64,000 bases of DNA from Crocinitomicaceae bacterium (GTDB lineage: Bacteria; Bacteroidota; Bacteroidia; Flavobacteriales_G; Salibacteraceae): the NCBI GenBank assembly GCA_002707155.1, contig PAME01000018.1:248001-312000 (forward strand), in the 5' to 3' direction. A program made the translations under genes and the position numbers. The notes below the pieces were generated by a model. The model had not been told where the DNA came from. It made no database searches and was given only the letters and a program-made list of their open reading frames with translations. Positions 9,146 to 18,400 of this stretch are shown piece after piece (the first letter of the stretch is position 1; the number at the start of each line of letters is the position of its first letter).

Positions 9146-9586
9146 TTAATTTTTACCGAATGAAATTTCATCACTCAGTTCATTGATATCGTCCGATTGG
9201 TAAGGGAAGAAATCTTGTAATTGCTCACCAACGGACTCAATTCCTTTTGATAATCCATCGCAAAATTGTCCTTTTTTGAATTCATTGAGTATGATGGTTT
9301 TTGTGGAATCCCAAAAGTCGTCTGCAACTTTTTCGTTAATAGCTACATCGCCAATTATTGCCAACTGCTTATCCTTGATCGCTAAATAGATTAATACACC
9401 GTTTCTTAAGTGCGTTTTTTGCATGTTGAGTGAAGAAAATACTTGACAAGCTCTGTCCATGACATCTTTCTTACAGTGATTTTCGACATGTACTCGTATT
9501 TCTCCAGAAGTATTTAGCTCAGCATGCTCTATTGCAGATACAATGCGTTGGCGTTGTTCAGCGTTAAAAAAGTTTTCTGCGTTCAT
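9146..9586 (-). CDS. TPM-domain protein without signal peptide
   Basis: 146 residues, mostly a single TPM domain (about 8-135) with the features SGEIRVHVENHC, NGVLIYLAIKDKQLAIIGD and a C-terminal acidic tail. No signal peptide or membrane segment is visible, in contrast to the neighbouring TPM protein, so the pair would place one TPM domain in the cytoplasm and one outside. It is the middle gene of the LemA operon with 3-base gaps on both sides. The function is not established. Confidence 0.85.
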   Translation of the reverse strand: MNAENFFNAEQRQRIVSAIEHAELNTSGEIRVHVENHCKKDVMDRACQVFSSLNMQKTHLRNGVLIYLAIKDKQLAIIGDVAINEKVADDFWDSTKTIILNEFKKGQFCDGLSKGIESVGEQLQDFFPYQSDDINELSDEISFGKN

Positions 9587-9589
9587 AGT

Positions 9590-10171
9590 TTAGTTAAAGT
9601 TTACTGACGGTGCTTTCTCGGAACCTTTATCGGCCTCGAAATATCCTTTTTTCTCAAAATCGAATGCGCTAGCATAAAGGTTTCTAGGAAATTTTCTGAT
9701 GTAGGAATTGTAATCACCAACAGCATCATTAAAGCGCTTTCTTTCAGTAGAAATTCTGTTTTCTGCGCCCTCTAATTGAGCTTGTAATTCCAAGAAACTT
9801 TGGTTTGCTTTTAAATCTGGATAACGCTCAACAGAAACCAACAGCCTAGAAAGCGCACCAGTAAGTTCACCTTGAGCTGCTTGGAACTTTTTAATCGACT
9901 CTGGATTTAAATCGTTCGCGTTTACTTGCACACTTGTTGCTTTTGCCCTTGCTTCGACAACTGCAGTTAACGTGCTTTTTTCAAAGTCAGCATAACCTTT
10001 TACAGTATTCACCAAGTTTGGAATTAAATCAGATCGCCTTTGATATTGATTTTCTACTTGCGCCCATTGTTGAGCAATTTGCTCATCTTTTTCTACCATA
10101 CTATTGTAGCCGCATGAGCTCAAGGTTATTCCTGTTACGAGAACTAGAAAGAGGTTTTTTAGTTTTTTCAT
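9590..10171 (-). CDS. lemA: LemA family lipoprotein
   Basis: 193 residues. The signal ends in LSSC (Cys20). The LemA core (about 25-185) has the family hallmarks: WAQVENQYQRRSDLIPNLVN, KGYADFEKSTLTAVVEARAK and FNDAVGDYNSYIRKFP. LemA is a long helical envelope protein of unknown biochemical role that is often encoded next to TPM or HtpX proteins. It is the first gene of the LemA-TPM-TPM operon. Its start is only 15 bases from the htpG terminator hairpin, which leaves little room for a separate promoter and no visible Shine-Dalgarno sequence. Confidence 0.93.
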   Translation of the reverse strand: MKKLKNLFLVLVTGITLSSCGYNSMVEKDEQIAQQWAQVENQYQRRSDLIPNLVNTVKGYADFEKSTLTAVVEARAKATSVQVNANDLNPESIKKFQAAQGELTGALSRLLVSVERYPDLKANQSFLELQAQLEGAENRISTERKRFNDAVGDYNSYIRKFPRNLYASAFDFEKKGYFEADKGSEKAPSVNFN

Positions 10172-10186
10172 TTTATAAAATTTAAA

Positions 10187-10219
10187 AAAAATGCCGATTG
10201 AATTTCAATCGGCATTTTT
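10187..10219 (-). terminator. Intrinsic terminator after htpG
   Basis: A 16-base perfect inverted repeat, AAAAATGCCGATTGAA / TTCAATCGGCATTTTT, sits 5 bases beyond the htpG stop. The T-run on the minus strand would end htpG transcription just before lemA. Confidence 0.88.
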
Positions 10220-10223
10220 AAGT

Positions 10224-12119
10224 TTAATCTATTAATTCAACGCTTCGTTTTACGAAGCTAGTAAGGTCTTTACCGGTCAACAAACCAAGAGAAAGCTTAG
10301 CTAAATCGGCAGCTTGTTTGGCCAATTTAGATTTCTTGTCTCCATCTTGTTCCATCAGAATCTTACTCGTAAGCGGGTGATTTGCGTTTACAACCAAGTT
10401 GTACATGTCCGGCATATTTCCCATGCCCATCATTCCACCGCCACCTGCAGCACTTTGTTCTTTCATACGACGCATAAACTCAGATTGCGTAATCAACATT
10501 GGGCTATCGTCTTCACTCAAGTTTTCAAGAACTACAGTATAAGCAGCTTTATCCACAACACTTTCAATCACTTCTTTCAGCTCTTTTTCCTGATCTTCAG
10601 TTAAATTGTGTTTAGCAACATCATCCTTAGCAACCAATTTGTCCAGTGTATCTGAATCTACACGTGCAAAGGTTACATTTTCCAATTTACTCTCTAATTG
10701 CTGTACAATATGAGAAGATAAAGGACTTGCCATTTCAACTACTTGGTAACCTTTGTTTTGAGCGGCTTCTATATACGAATGTTGTTCGTTTACATCAGAA
10801 GCATATAGAATAACGATTTTACCATCCTTGTTGGTTTGCTTTTCTTTTACTTCCTCTTTGAATTCTTCAATGGTTTTGTACGCGCCTTCGGTATTCTTTA
10901 GTAAGTAAATACCTTGAGCTTTTTCCATGAATTTTTCTTCGGTAAGCATTCCGTATTCCATGAAAATCTTAACATCATCCCATTTTTGCTCGAAATCTGC
11001 TCGGTCTTTCTTAAACATAGAAGAAAGCTTGTCAGCAACCTTTTTGGTAATGTGACCACTAATTTTCTTCACGTTTCCATCAGACTGTAAGTAAGATCTA
11101 GATACATTCAATGGAATATCTGGTGAATCGATTACACCGTGCAATAAGGTCAAAAATTCAGGTACAATTCCTTCTACAGAATCTGTAATGAATACCTGGT
11201 TCGAATACAACTGAATTTTGTTCTTCTGCAGCTGCAAGTTGTTTGCATTCCCCAATTTTGGGAAGTATAAGATGCCTGTTAGGTTAAATGGAAAATCGAC
11301 ATTCAAGTGAATATTGAACAACGGCTCTTCAAAAGTCATTGGGTACAATTCACGATAGAAGTTGTTGTAATCGTCCTTTTTTAAATCCGATGGTTTTTTG
11401 TTCCAAGCTGGATTAGGGTTGTTGATTACATTATCAACTACTGTTTCTAATTTCTTAGGAGCATCATTTTCGTCTTTTGCACCTGAAGGATCATCAATAC
11501 TTTCGGTTTTTGTCCCAAACTTAATTTCGACAGGTAAAAACTTACAGTACTTGTCTAAGATTCCTTTAATTCTTGGTTCCGCTAAAAACTCTTCTGAATC
11601 TTCGGCAATGTGTAAAGTGATTTTAGATCCGCGAGTTGTTTTTTTAGACTTTTTGATTTTGAATTCTGGGTCGCCATTGCATTCCCAAAGCACAGCAGGT
11701 TCATCTTTATATGATTTTGTTTCAACAGAAACCTTTTCAGAAACCATGAAGGCAGAATAGAAGCCAAGGCCAAAATGACCAATAATTTGCTCTGATTGAC
11801 CTTCGTACTTTTTTACGAATTCTTCTGCTCCAGAAAACGCAACTTGGTTCAAATATTTTTTCACTTCTTCTTCCGTCATTCCTAGACCATGATCTTCAAT
11901 GGTAATGGTCTTTTCTGTTTCATCAAAAGCAACGTTGATTTGAATATCGCCTAATTCTTCTTTGAATTCGCCGATTTTTTGAAGTGTTTTTAGTTTTTGA
12001 GTTGCGTCAACTGCATTAGAAACCAATTCACGAAGAAATATCTCGTGGTCAGAGTACAAGAATTTTTTAATAATGGGGAAAATGTTATCCGCTTGAACGT
12101 TTATCTTTCCTGTTGCCAT
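10224..12119 (-). CDS. htpG: Chaperone HtpG (Hsp90)
   Basis: 631 residues, the normal HtpG size. The N-terminal GHKL ATPase domain carries HEIFLRELVSNAVDAT (catalytic Glu), EDHGLGMTEEEV and GHFGLGFYSAFMV. The middle domain has GILYFPKL and NVSRSYLQSD, with the Arg that contacts ATP. The C-terminal dimerisation domain ends near 630. A short insert rich in charged residues (about 210-225) is common in Bacteroidota. The protein remodels clients with DnaK in the cytoplasm. It is transcribed alone, between a possible RpoN-type promoter and a strong terminator. Confidence 0.97.
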   Translation of the reverse strand: MATGKINVQADNIFPIIKKFLYSDHEIFLRELVSNAVDATQKLKTLQKIGEFKEELGDIQINVAFDETEKTITIEDHGLGMTEEEVKKYLNQVAFSGAEEFVKKYEGQSEQIIGHFGLGFYSAFMVSEKVSVETKSYKDEPAVLWECNGDPEFKIKKSKKTTRGSKITLHIAEDSEEFLAEPRIKGILDKYCKFLPVEIKFGTKTESIDDPSGAKDENDAPKKLETVVDNVINNPNPAWNKKPSDLKKDDYNNFYRELYPMTFEEPLFNIHLNVDFPFNLTGILYFPKLGNANNLQLQKNKIQLYSNQVFITDSVEGIVPEFLTLLHGVIDSPDIPLNVSRSYLQSDGNVKKISGHITKKVADKLSSMFKKDRADFEQKWDDVKIFMEYGMLTEEKFMEKAQGIYLLKNTEGAYKTIEEFKEEVKEKQTNKDGKIVILYASDVNEQHSYIEAAQNKGYQVVEMASPLSSHIVQQLESKLENVTFARVDSDTLDKLVAKDDVAKHNLTEDQEKELKEVIESVVDKAAYTVVLENLSEDDSPMLITQSEFMRRMKEQSAAGGGGMMGMGNMPDMYNLVVNANHPLTSKILMEQDGDKKSKLAKQAADLAKLSLGLLTGKDLTSFVKRSVELID

Positions 12120-12170
12120 TTTTTCAGTTATTTAGAGTTATTCAATTTAATTGTAATGAATGCAAGTGTT

Positions 12171-12187
12171 TTCAATGCATGTGCCAG
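12171..12187 (-). promoter_or_regulatory. Possible sigma-54-type promoter of htpG
   Basis: CTGGCACATGCATTGAA on the minus strand resembles the RpoN consensus TGGCAC-N5-TTGCW, with GG at -24 but GA instead of GC at -12. It lies 51 bases before the htpG start. A second TGGCACA lies about 20 bases further upstream. The -12 mismatch keeps this a tentative call. Confidence 0.35.
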
Positions 12188-12314
12188 ATGAATAAATGTG
12201 CCATTATGTCAATAATTTAAACATTTTATCTTTCTTGTAGGGACCAAGAGGATAATAGTTTTGGCGTTAAAAGAATGTTTAATTGTTTACTTGCATTGTG
12301 TTTAAATAATTGCA

Positions 12315-13296
12315 GTGAAAATCAGACTCTGTTTTGTGCTTATTCTAGTAGGTCTATTCGTTTCAAATGGTTTGAATGCGACAACTAAAACTATTAGCGG
12401 CGGTTCGTGGCTCGTATCAGGTAACTGGAGCCCAACAGGTTTGCCAGGAAATGGTGATACGATTATTATTACTGGGGCGGTCAATTTGCCTTTTCAAGAC
12501 AATGATATTTCACTTAATGGTGTTCGAATAATTCTTAAAACCGGGGCTTACTTTACATTAAACAAAAAATGCGACCTCACTTTAGATGGAAATTCAGCTT
12601 TAATAATTGAATCAGGAGCAACCATTGAAGGAACTCACGGAAATTCTGTGGCCATTATTGGTTCATCTGGTAATCTAGTTGGTAATGGCTCATTCAGTGG
12701 GCCAAGAGCTGCTAATGAAGGTGGTTGGAATGCTGGAAGCACCAGTCCTTTGCCTGTGGCATTAGTAAGCTTTTTATCAGAAACTTTTGAAAATAGAGTG
12801 GAGCTAGAATGGAAAACGGCATCAGAATTAAACAACGATTATTTTATTGTAGAGAGAACTACAATCAGAATGGGAGGCAATTGGGCAAGTAACAGGCAAT
12901 GGAACTACTAACGAAGTTCATTTTTATCAATATAGCGATTATACAGCTGACCTAAGTGTTTCTGCTTATTACAGATTAAGACAAATTGACTATGATGGCA
13001 ATGAAGATGTCAGTCATATCATTCAATCTGAAGTGATTGTAAATCAAGGGCATTTGTATGCCTTCAAACAAAACGGTTCTTTTGTAGAATTAAATTTTGA
13101 AGAAGAACATTTAGAGCAAACAACAATTCAACTATTAACTTCTGAAGGAAATGTTGTTTTTGAAGAAACTTTTGAAACGATTAAAGCCGGTCAAAAGCTT
13201 GATTTTGACCTTTCTAAATTTTCAGGAGGGTGGTACGTTATTGGTATCATAGGTACAGACAATGCTCATTTCGAAAAAATGATATTGGTGGATTAA
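12315..13296 (+). pseudogene. Secreted T9SS-type protein, broken by a 1-base insertion
   Basis: From GTG 12315 the frame reads a signal peptide (about 1-23), a beta-rich repeat domain of the kind found in Bacteroidota surface proteins and then VELEWKTASELNNDYFIVER, a common element before T9SS C-terminal domains. It then shifts frame and stops at 12909-12911. Removing one A at 12857-12858 restores LQSEWEAIGQVTGNGTTNE and a continuous reading to 13296, giving a 326-residue product closely matching the neighbouring paralog (13464-14741), including the ending DNAHFEKMIL. As written, the 198-residue product lacks the secretion domain. This is true decay or a sequence error. Confidence 0.82.
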
Positions 13297-13393
13297 AAGT
13301 TGATTCAAATCGAGTTGTTGTTTAATCAAATTGTTTCAAAGTGTCATCTAACTTTGTTGGTGTTTATTAAGTATATAATCAAATAGTCAGATT

Positions 13394-13401
13394 TACTTTC
13401 G
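13394..13401 (+). promoter_or_regulatory. Possible -7 box of the second secreted paralog
   Basis: TACTTTCG is one base off TAnnTTTG and lies 12 bases before a GTG at 13414 that would be the natural start if the T8 tract were T9. Confidence 0.3.
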
Positions 13402-13463
13402 TTTTATTTGATAGTGAAATTTTTTTTACGAGATTTCTAAATTCGCTTGCTTTTCTTTTTGTT

Positions 13464-14741
13464 TTGTTATTCTGTTCTCAGCAGTTGACTGCAACGATTT
13501 ATTACAGCAGAAACGCTACTGGCGGTGCTTGGAGTTCAACGGCCTCTTGGACTTTATCTTCAACTGGGATAGGCGCAAGTGCACCTGCGATTCCTCAAAG
13601 AACAGATTCAGTGGTCATTCTTAATGGCCACACCATCGAAATAACTGCTATAAACGACAATGGCAGTGCAGGGGTTAGCCCAGATGATTTAAACCGGACA
13701 AATGTTGGCGGGTTTAGGGGAGATGGAACTGATGCATTCTACCACACAGGGTATATATGGATTCAATCTGGAGGTACACTAACAAGCACCGTAAGGCTGA
13801 TGTTTGAAGGCAAAGTAGTTGTTGCAAATAATGGAACCTTAGAAACTACTTCAAATGATGATTTGGTTTTACTTGGTAATACCCAGTTTGAAGCTGGATG
13901 TTCGGTAAGCATTGATGACGATATTATTTGTACAGGAAATAGTACGACCTACATAGGTTCAAATGGTAGTTTTAGTGCTGATGATCTGTATTTGGATCAC
14001 ACCGATGCATTGCTATGTGGCGATACATTGACAATAGATGATGCAATACAAGAGTTTAATGGCGCAGATGCCGAAGACCAGCTATGTTCCAATTTTATTG
14101 TGGTTTGCACTGATGGAAATTGTTGTAATAGTCGTCCGCCTAATCCATGCACTTCTCCATATGGAGGTACTGGCAACTTTACATTACCGGTTGACTTAAC
14201 CAGCTTTCTAACCCGGACTTTTGAAGATAGGATAGATATAGAATGGGAGACCCAAAGTGAAATAAACAACGATTATTTTTTAGTTGAGCGATTACAAAAT
14301 TCTTCTTGGGAAGCTATTGGCCAGGTAACGGGTAACGGAACTACTAATGAGTTTCATTTTTACCAATATTCGGATTATGAGGTAAATGTAGCTGAGGCTG
14401 CCTATTATCGTCTAAGACAGTTTGATTTTAATGGCCAAGAGAATTTAAGTCAAATCATTCAATCTGAAGTATTGGTAAATCAAGGTCACAAGTACAAGTT
14501 TGTTCATAACGGATCTCGTATAGCTTTAAATTTCCTAGACCGACATGATGAAAGTGCCACAATACAGGTAGTTACGGCAGAGGGGCGCATAGTTTTTGAC
14601 AAAACCTTTGATATTGTCCATAAAGAACAATCCGTTGAGATAGATCTTTCTGAATATTCAAGTGGTTGGTATGTATTGGGAATTATTGGAGCTGATAATG
14701 CTCATTTTGAAAAAATGATTCTTCTGAACGCTGCGAAATAG
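13464..14741 (+). CDS. Secreted T9SS-type beta-rich protein
   Basis: 425 residues from a TTG at 13464, but this start truncates the signal peptide. Codons upstream in the same frame (13422-13463) encode FFTRFLNSLAFLFVLLF, a good signal core, with no start codon. A GTG at 13414 enters that frame only if the T8 tract at 13420-13427 has nine T; the full product would then be 442 residues. The mature part has beta-rich repeats, IDIEWETQSEINNDYFLVER and a C-terminal sorting-like domain (about 345-425) with SSGWYVLGIIGADNAHFEKM. It is the tandem paralog of the gene before it. Ligand and role are unknown. Confidence 0.75.
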   Translation: MLFCSQQLTATIYYSRNATGGAWSSTASWTLSSTGIGASAPAIPQRTDSVVILNGHTIEITAINDNGSAGVSPDDLNRTNVGGFRGDGTDAFYHTGYIWIQSGGTLTSTVRLMFEGKVVVANNGTLETTSNDDLVLLGNTQFEAGCSVSIDDDIICTGNSTTYIGSNGSFSADDLYLDHTDALLCGDTLTIDDAIQEFNGADAEDQLCSNFIVVCTDGNCCNSRPPNPCTSPYGGTGNFTLPVDLTSFLTRTFEDRIDIEWETQSEINNDYFLVERLQNSSWEAIGQVTGNGTTNEFHFYQYSDYEVNVAEAAYYRLRQFDFNGQENLSQIIQSEVLVNQGHKYKFVHNGSRIALNFLDRHDESATIQVVTAEGRIVFDKTFDIVHKEQSVEIDLSEYSSGWYVLGIIGADNAHFEKMILLNAAK

Positions 14742-14765
14742 AAATTTATTTTTCATTTTCGTCGA

Positions 14766-15479
14766 ATGAAAAAATTACTACTGCTCAGCAATTCTTCTAT
14801 TCCTTCTGAACCCTATTTTAATTGGGGAAAACCATTTGTTAAAGATTTTCTTGGAGAAAAAAAAGTCAAAGTTTTATTCATTCCTTACGCTGGAGTGTCT
14901 ATCTCTTTTGATGAGTATACAAAAACAGTTTCTGATGTATTTTCTACAATTGGTCATGAAATAGTTGGAATTCATGAATTCAAAAATCCACAGCAAGCAA
15001 TAGAAAACTGCGATGCTCTTGCTATTGGTGGAGGAAATACTTTTCGTCTGTTTCAACAATTACACGAGCTGAATTTAATTGATAGTATTAATCAAAGAAT
15101 AAATTCGGGGATGCCTTATATGGGTTGGAGTGCGGGGAGTAATACCGTCTGTCCGTTTTTATTTACGACCAATGATATGCCTATAGTTCAGCCTAAAAGC
15201 TTTATCGGATTAGGGCAATTGCCTTTTCAGTTAAATGTGCATTATACAAATGCGAGTATTGCTGGACACGGAGGAGAAACAAGAGATATGCGTTTGGCGG
15301 AGTTTCAACTACTGCACCCAAACATCAATTTGATTGGTTTAAGAGAATGTTCTTTGATTGAAGTTCGAGGTGATAAATATTTTCTGAAGGGTAGGGGTAA
15401 CACGATGAAATTATTCCGGAACGATAAAAATCACAAAGAGATAGAAGAAGGAGAATTTAATCCTGAAGATTGGGGCTAG
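14766..15479 (+). CDS. pepE: Dipeptidase E (peptidase family S51)
   Basis: 237 residues, the normal PepE size. AIGGGNTFRLFQQL and the nucleophile elbow GWSAGSNTVCP (Ser122) are the family signatures, with a conserved downstream His in the VHYTNASIAGHGG region. PepE cleaves dipeptides with an N-terminal aspartate in the cytoplasm. The last bases overlap the stop of the convergent TPR gene, so the two transcripts end on each other. Confidence 0.93.
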   Translation: MKKLLLLSNSSIPSEPYFNWGKPFVKDFLGEKKVKVLFIPYAGVSISFDEYTKTVSDVFSTIGHEIVGIHEFKNPQQAIENCDALAIGGGNTFRLFQQLHELNLIDSINQRINSGMPYMGWSAGSNTVCPFLFTTNDMPIVQPKSFIGLGQLPFQLNVHYTNASIAGHGGETRDMRLAEFQLLHPNINLIGLRECSLIEVRGDKYFLKGRGNTMKLFRNDKNHKEIEEGEFNPEDWG

Positions 15480-18400
15480 TTTGCTTTAGAAGGGTCTCTA
15501 GTTTCGTATTGCCAGATGTAGGTGCCCACTGATTCTCCGTTTTTGAAATAATAAGTACCCCCCCATTCGTAGCTTATTCGGAGGTATTCTGAACCGACTT
15601 TTTCTTTTACTACAATTCGTTTAGTGATTTTTTTACGCTCCTCTTCTTTTTGAGTTTCTGTAACACCTTCCGGGTAAGCATTTCCTAATTCGTTTTGATA
15701 TTTCTTTTTATCTGTTCGTTCTTTTCCGCCAATATTTTCAGTCTCAAATTTTGCCTGTGGTCTTGGTCTATTTGATTTTTTAGCCAACATGATCATTCGT
15801 AAACGATTTTCTTGTTCCAATGCCTCGTGAATTGCTTGCTTTATTTCACTATTCGTAGGGTCAATGTCAACACCTTCTTTAAACTTATCTATCGCGTCAT
15901 CGTATTTTCCCCCAGCAAACAAAACGTAACCTTCATCGAGTATACGCTCAACTTCTTTTGCTTTTTTGAGTTCAGCATCTTTATTGGCAGAATTACGCGC
16001 TTCAATCGCGGCCAAATTATCCAATTGAGATTTAATTGCAGCTAATCCATTTTCAGCTGCAGCATTGCTTGCATCGATTGAAAGTACTTTATCGTATTTA
16101 CTTTTAGCTTGCTGATAATCGCGTTTTACTACTAATGCTTTTGCTTCATTTAAATAAGCATCAACCTCTTCCTGTCGTTCTTGCGCATTCATTTTTTTAC
16201 GCTTATTCTCTTCTTCGGATATAAGCGTAGTAACATCACTTATTCTAGTTTTTGCAAGCGAATTTTGAGGGTCTAACTCAATTGCTTTTCTGTAAGCTCC
16301 AATTGCATCATCGTAATTTTTATTCGTTACCATTTGATCTCCAATTGCAATTTGACTTGCTACCTTTTGTTTTAGTTCTTTTTTGGCAGATTCAGTAGCA
16401 AGCTTTTCACGCTCAGCTTTTGCAGCGGCTTCTTTTGCCAATTGCTCTTTATTCTGTGCAGCAACTTTGGAATCAATCTCTACGATTTTTGAAGTTGCAA
16501 TAGTATTTGCGTTGTCAATAGCTAATACTTCTCTATATTTTGACTTAGCTTGGTCGTAGTTTTTTTGCAATGCTAAATTATCTGCTTGTGAAAGTAGACT
16601 TTGAATTTGCTCTTCTTTAGCTGCTTTTTGCTGAGCAAGTTCAGCCGCTGCAGCTGCAGCAGCCGCTTTTTCCTTTTGTGCATTAGCAGCTGCTTCTTGA
16701 GCACGTTTTTCTTGATCCAACTTTGCTAATTTCAAATCTATGCTACTTATTTTTGACTTAGCATCAGCATTATTTGCACCAATTGATAAAACCTCGTTGT
16801 ATTTTGATTTCGCAGCATTTAAATCTCCGGCAAGCTCCAGCTCCTTTCCTTCAGAAAGTATTGAATTGATTTTTGCTTCACGATCTGCTGCAGTCTTTGC
16901 TGCTTCTGCAGCTGCTAATTCCGCTGCTTTAGCATCAGCATCAGCTTTGGCTTTATTTTCAGCCGCTAATTTTTTACTTTTTGCTTCCGAAATTTTAGAA
17001 CTGACTTCTTCATTTGCTGGGTCAATTATTAATGCTGAATTGTAACTGGCTAAAGCTGCGTCAAAATTATTTTCATTCAGCGATGCATTGCCTTTAGCCA
17101 ATAACTCATTTACTTTTTTCCTCAGCTCTGCTTGTTTTTCTTTGTTCGCTTTTGCTTTTTCAGCTTGTTCTGCGGCCAGCTTATCCTCTTCAATCAGTTG
17201 TTTAAGCTCTGACAGTTTTGTAGTAGCAGCGGCATTCGAAGGGTCAATATCAAGCACTTGGTTAAATGCCGTTTCAGCAGCGGTAAATTCCTTGTTGGCT
17301 AATGCATCCCCACCAGTTGCCAAAAGGTTAGTGATTTTCAATTGTTTTTCTTTTCGCTCTTTTTCCGCTGCGGCTGCAGCTTCAGCATTTTGCTCTTTTT
17401 CTGCTTCAAATGCTTTTTGAGCACTCTCAATTTCAGTTTTCGCAGCTATCGCCGGAGCACTGGCATTGTCGATAGTAAGTGCATTTTGAATTTTTGCTAA
17501 GGCAATAGAGTAGTTTTTCTGACTGGCCTCTTGTTTGGCGTCGCTAATCAGTTGACTAATCTGTTCTTCTTTTGCTTGTTTTTCTTTGGCTGCCTGCGCT
17601 AAAGCAGCTGCTTCTTTAGCTTTGGCTTGCTCAGCTTGAATTTTACCTTCTAACTCTGATTTTAGGGCTGTTGCTTCTTTATTGTCGGGAAAAATGGCTA
17701 ATGCTGATGAAATAGTAGTCATCGCTCCACTGTAATCTCCAGCACCATTCTTGGAGTTAGCTTGAGCTATTAGACCGTCAAATTTCTTTTGTTTTTCAGC
17801 AGCGGCTGAAGCAGCCATTTCTTGTTCTTGTTTTTCTTTTTCCTTTTGAGCCAGAGCCGCTAGTTTAGCATCAACAGTATTTTTTCCGGCCTTATGAACA
17901 GCCAAAGCCTCATCATATTTTAACCGAGCAGTAACAAAGTCTTCTGAAGCCAGTGCTTCGTCTCCTGCTTTAATAAGAGAGTTGAATTTTTCGGTTGCTA
18001 AAGCATCTAGTTTGGCTAACTTTTCTTTTTTGGCCTCTTCAATCAATGATTTCACTTTATTGTCTGAAGGCAGAATAATTGCGGCTTCATTAAATTTTGC
18101 AATGGCTTGATCAAATTCTTGAGCTTGCATTAAACCCTCTCCTTCTTTGATTTTAGAATCGAATTCCGCTTGAACAGCACCTCGTTTTTTTTGTTCCTTT
18201 AGATTTTTTGCTTGGGTAATTAATTCAGTCGTTTTGTTTTCATGCGGCATTATTGCATGTGCTGCTTCAAATGCGGAAATAGCTTCATCAAACTTTTCTT
18301 CCTTTAAAAGTTCCTCTCCTTTTTTTAATTCAATATCATACTTCGCTGAAAGTGCTTCGTTGGCTTTTTGTTTTTTCAGCTTTTCAATTTCCAGAAGCAT

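Noticed and set aside
16740-17420. Plus-strand alanine/serine-rich frames within the giant TPR gene
   Set aside because: Their Ala/Ser richness mirrors the antisense of Lys/Glu/Ala codons; no independent gene.
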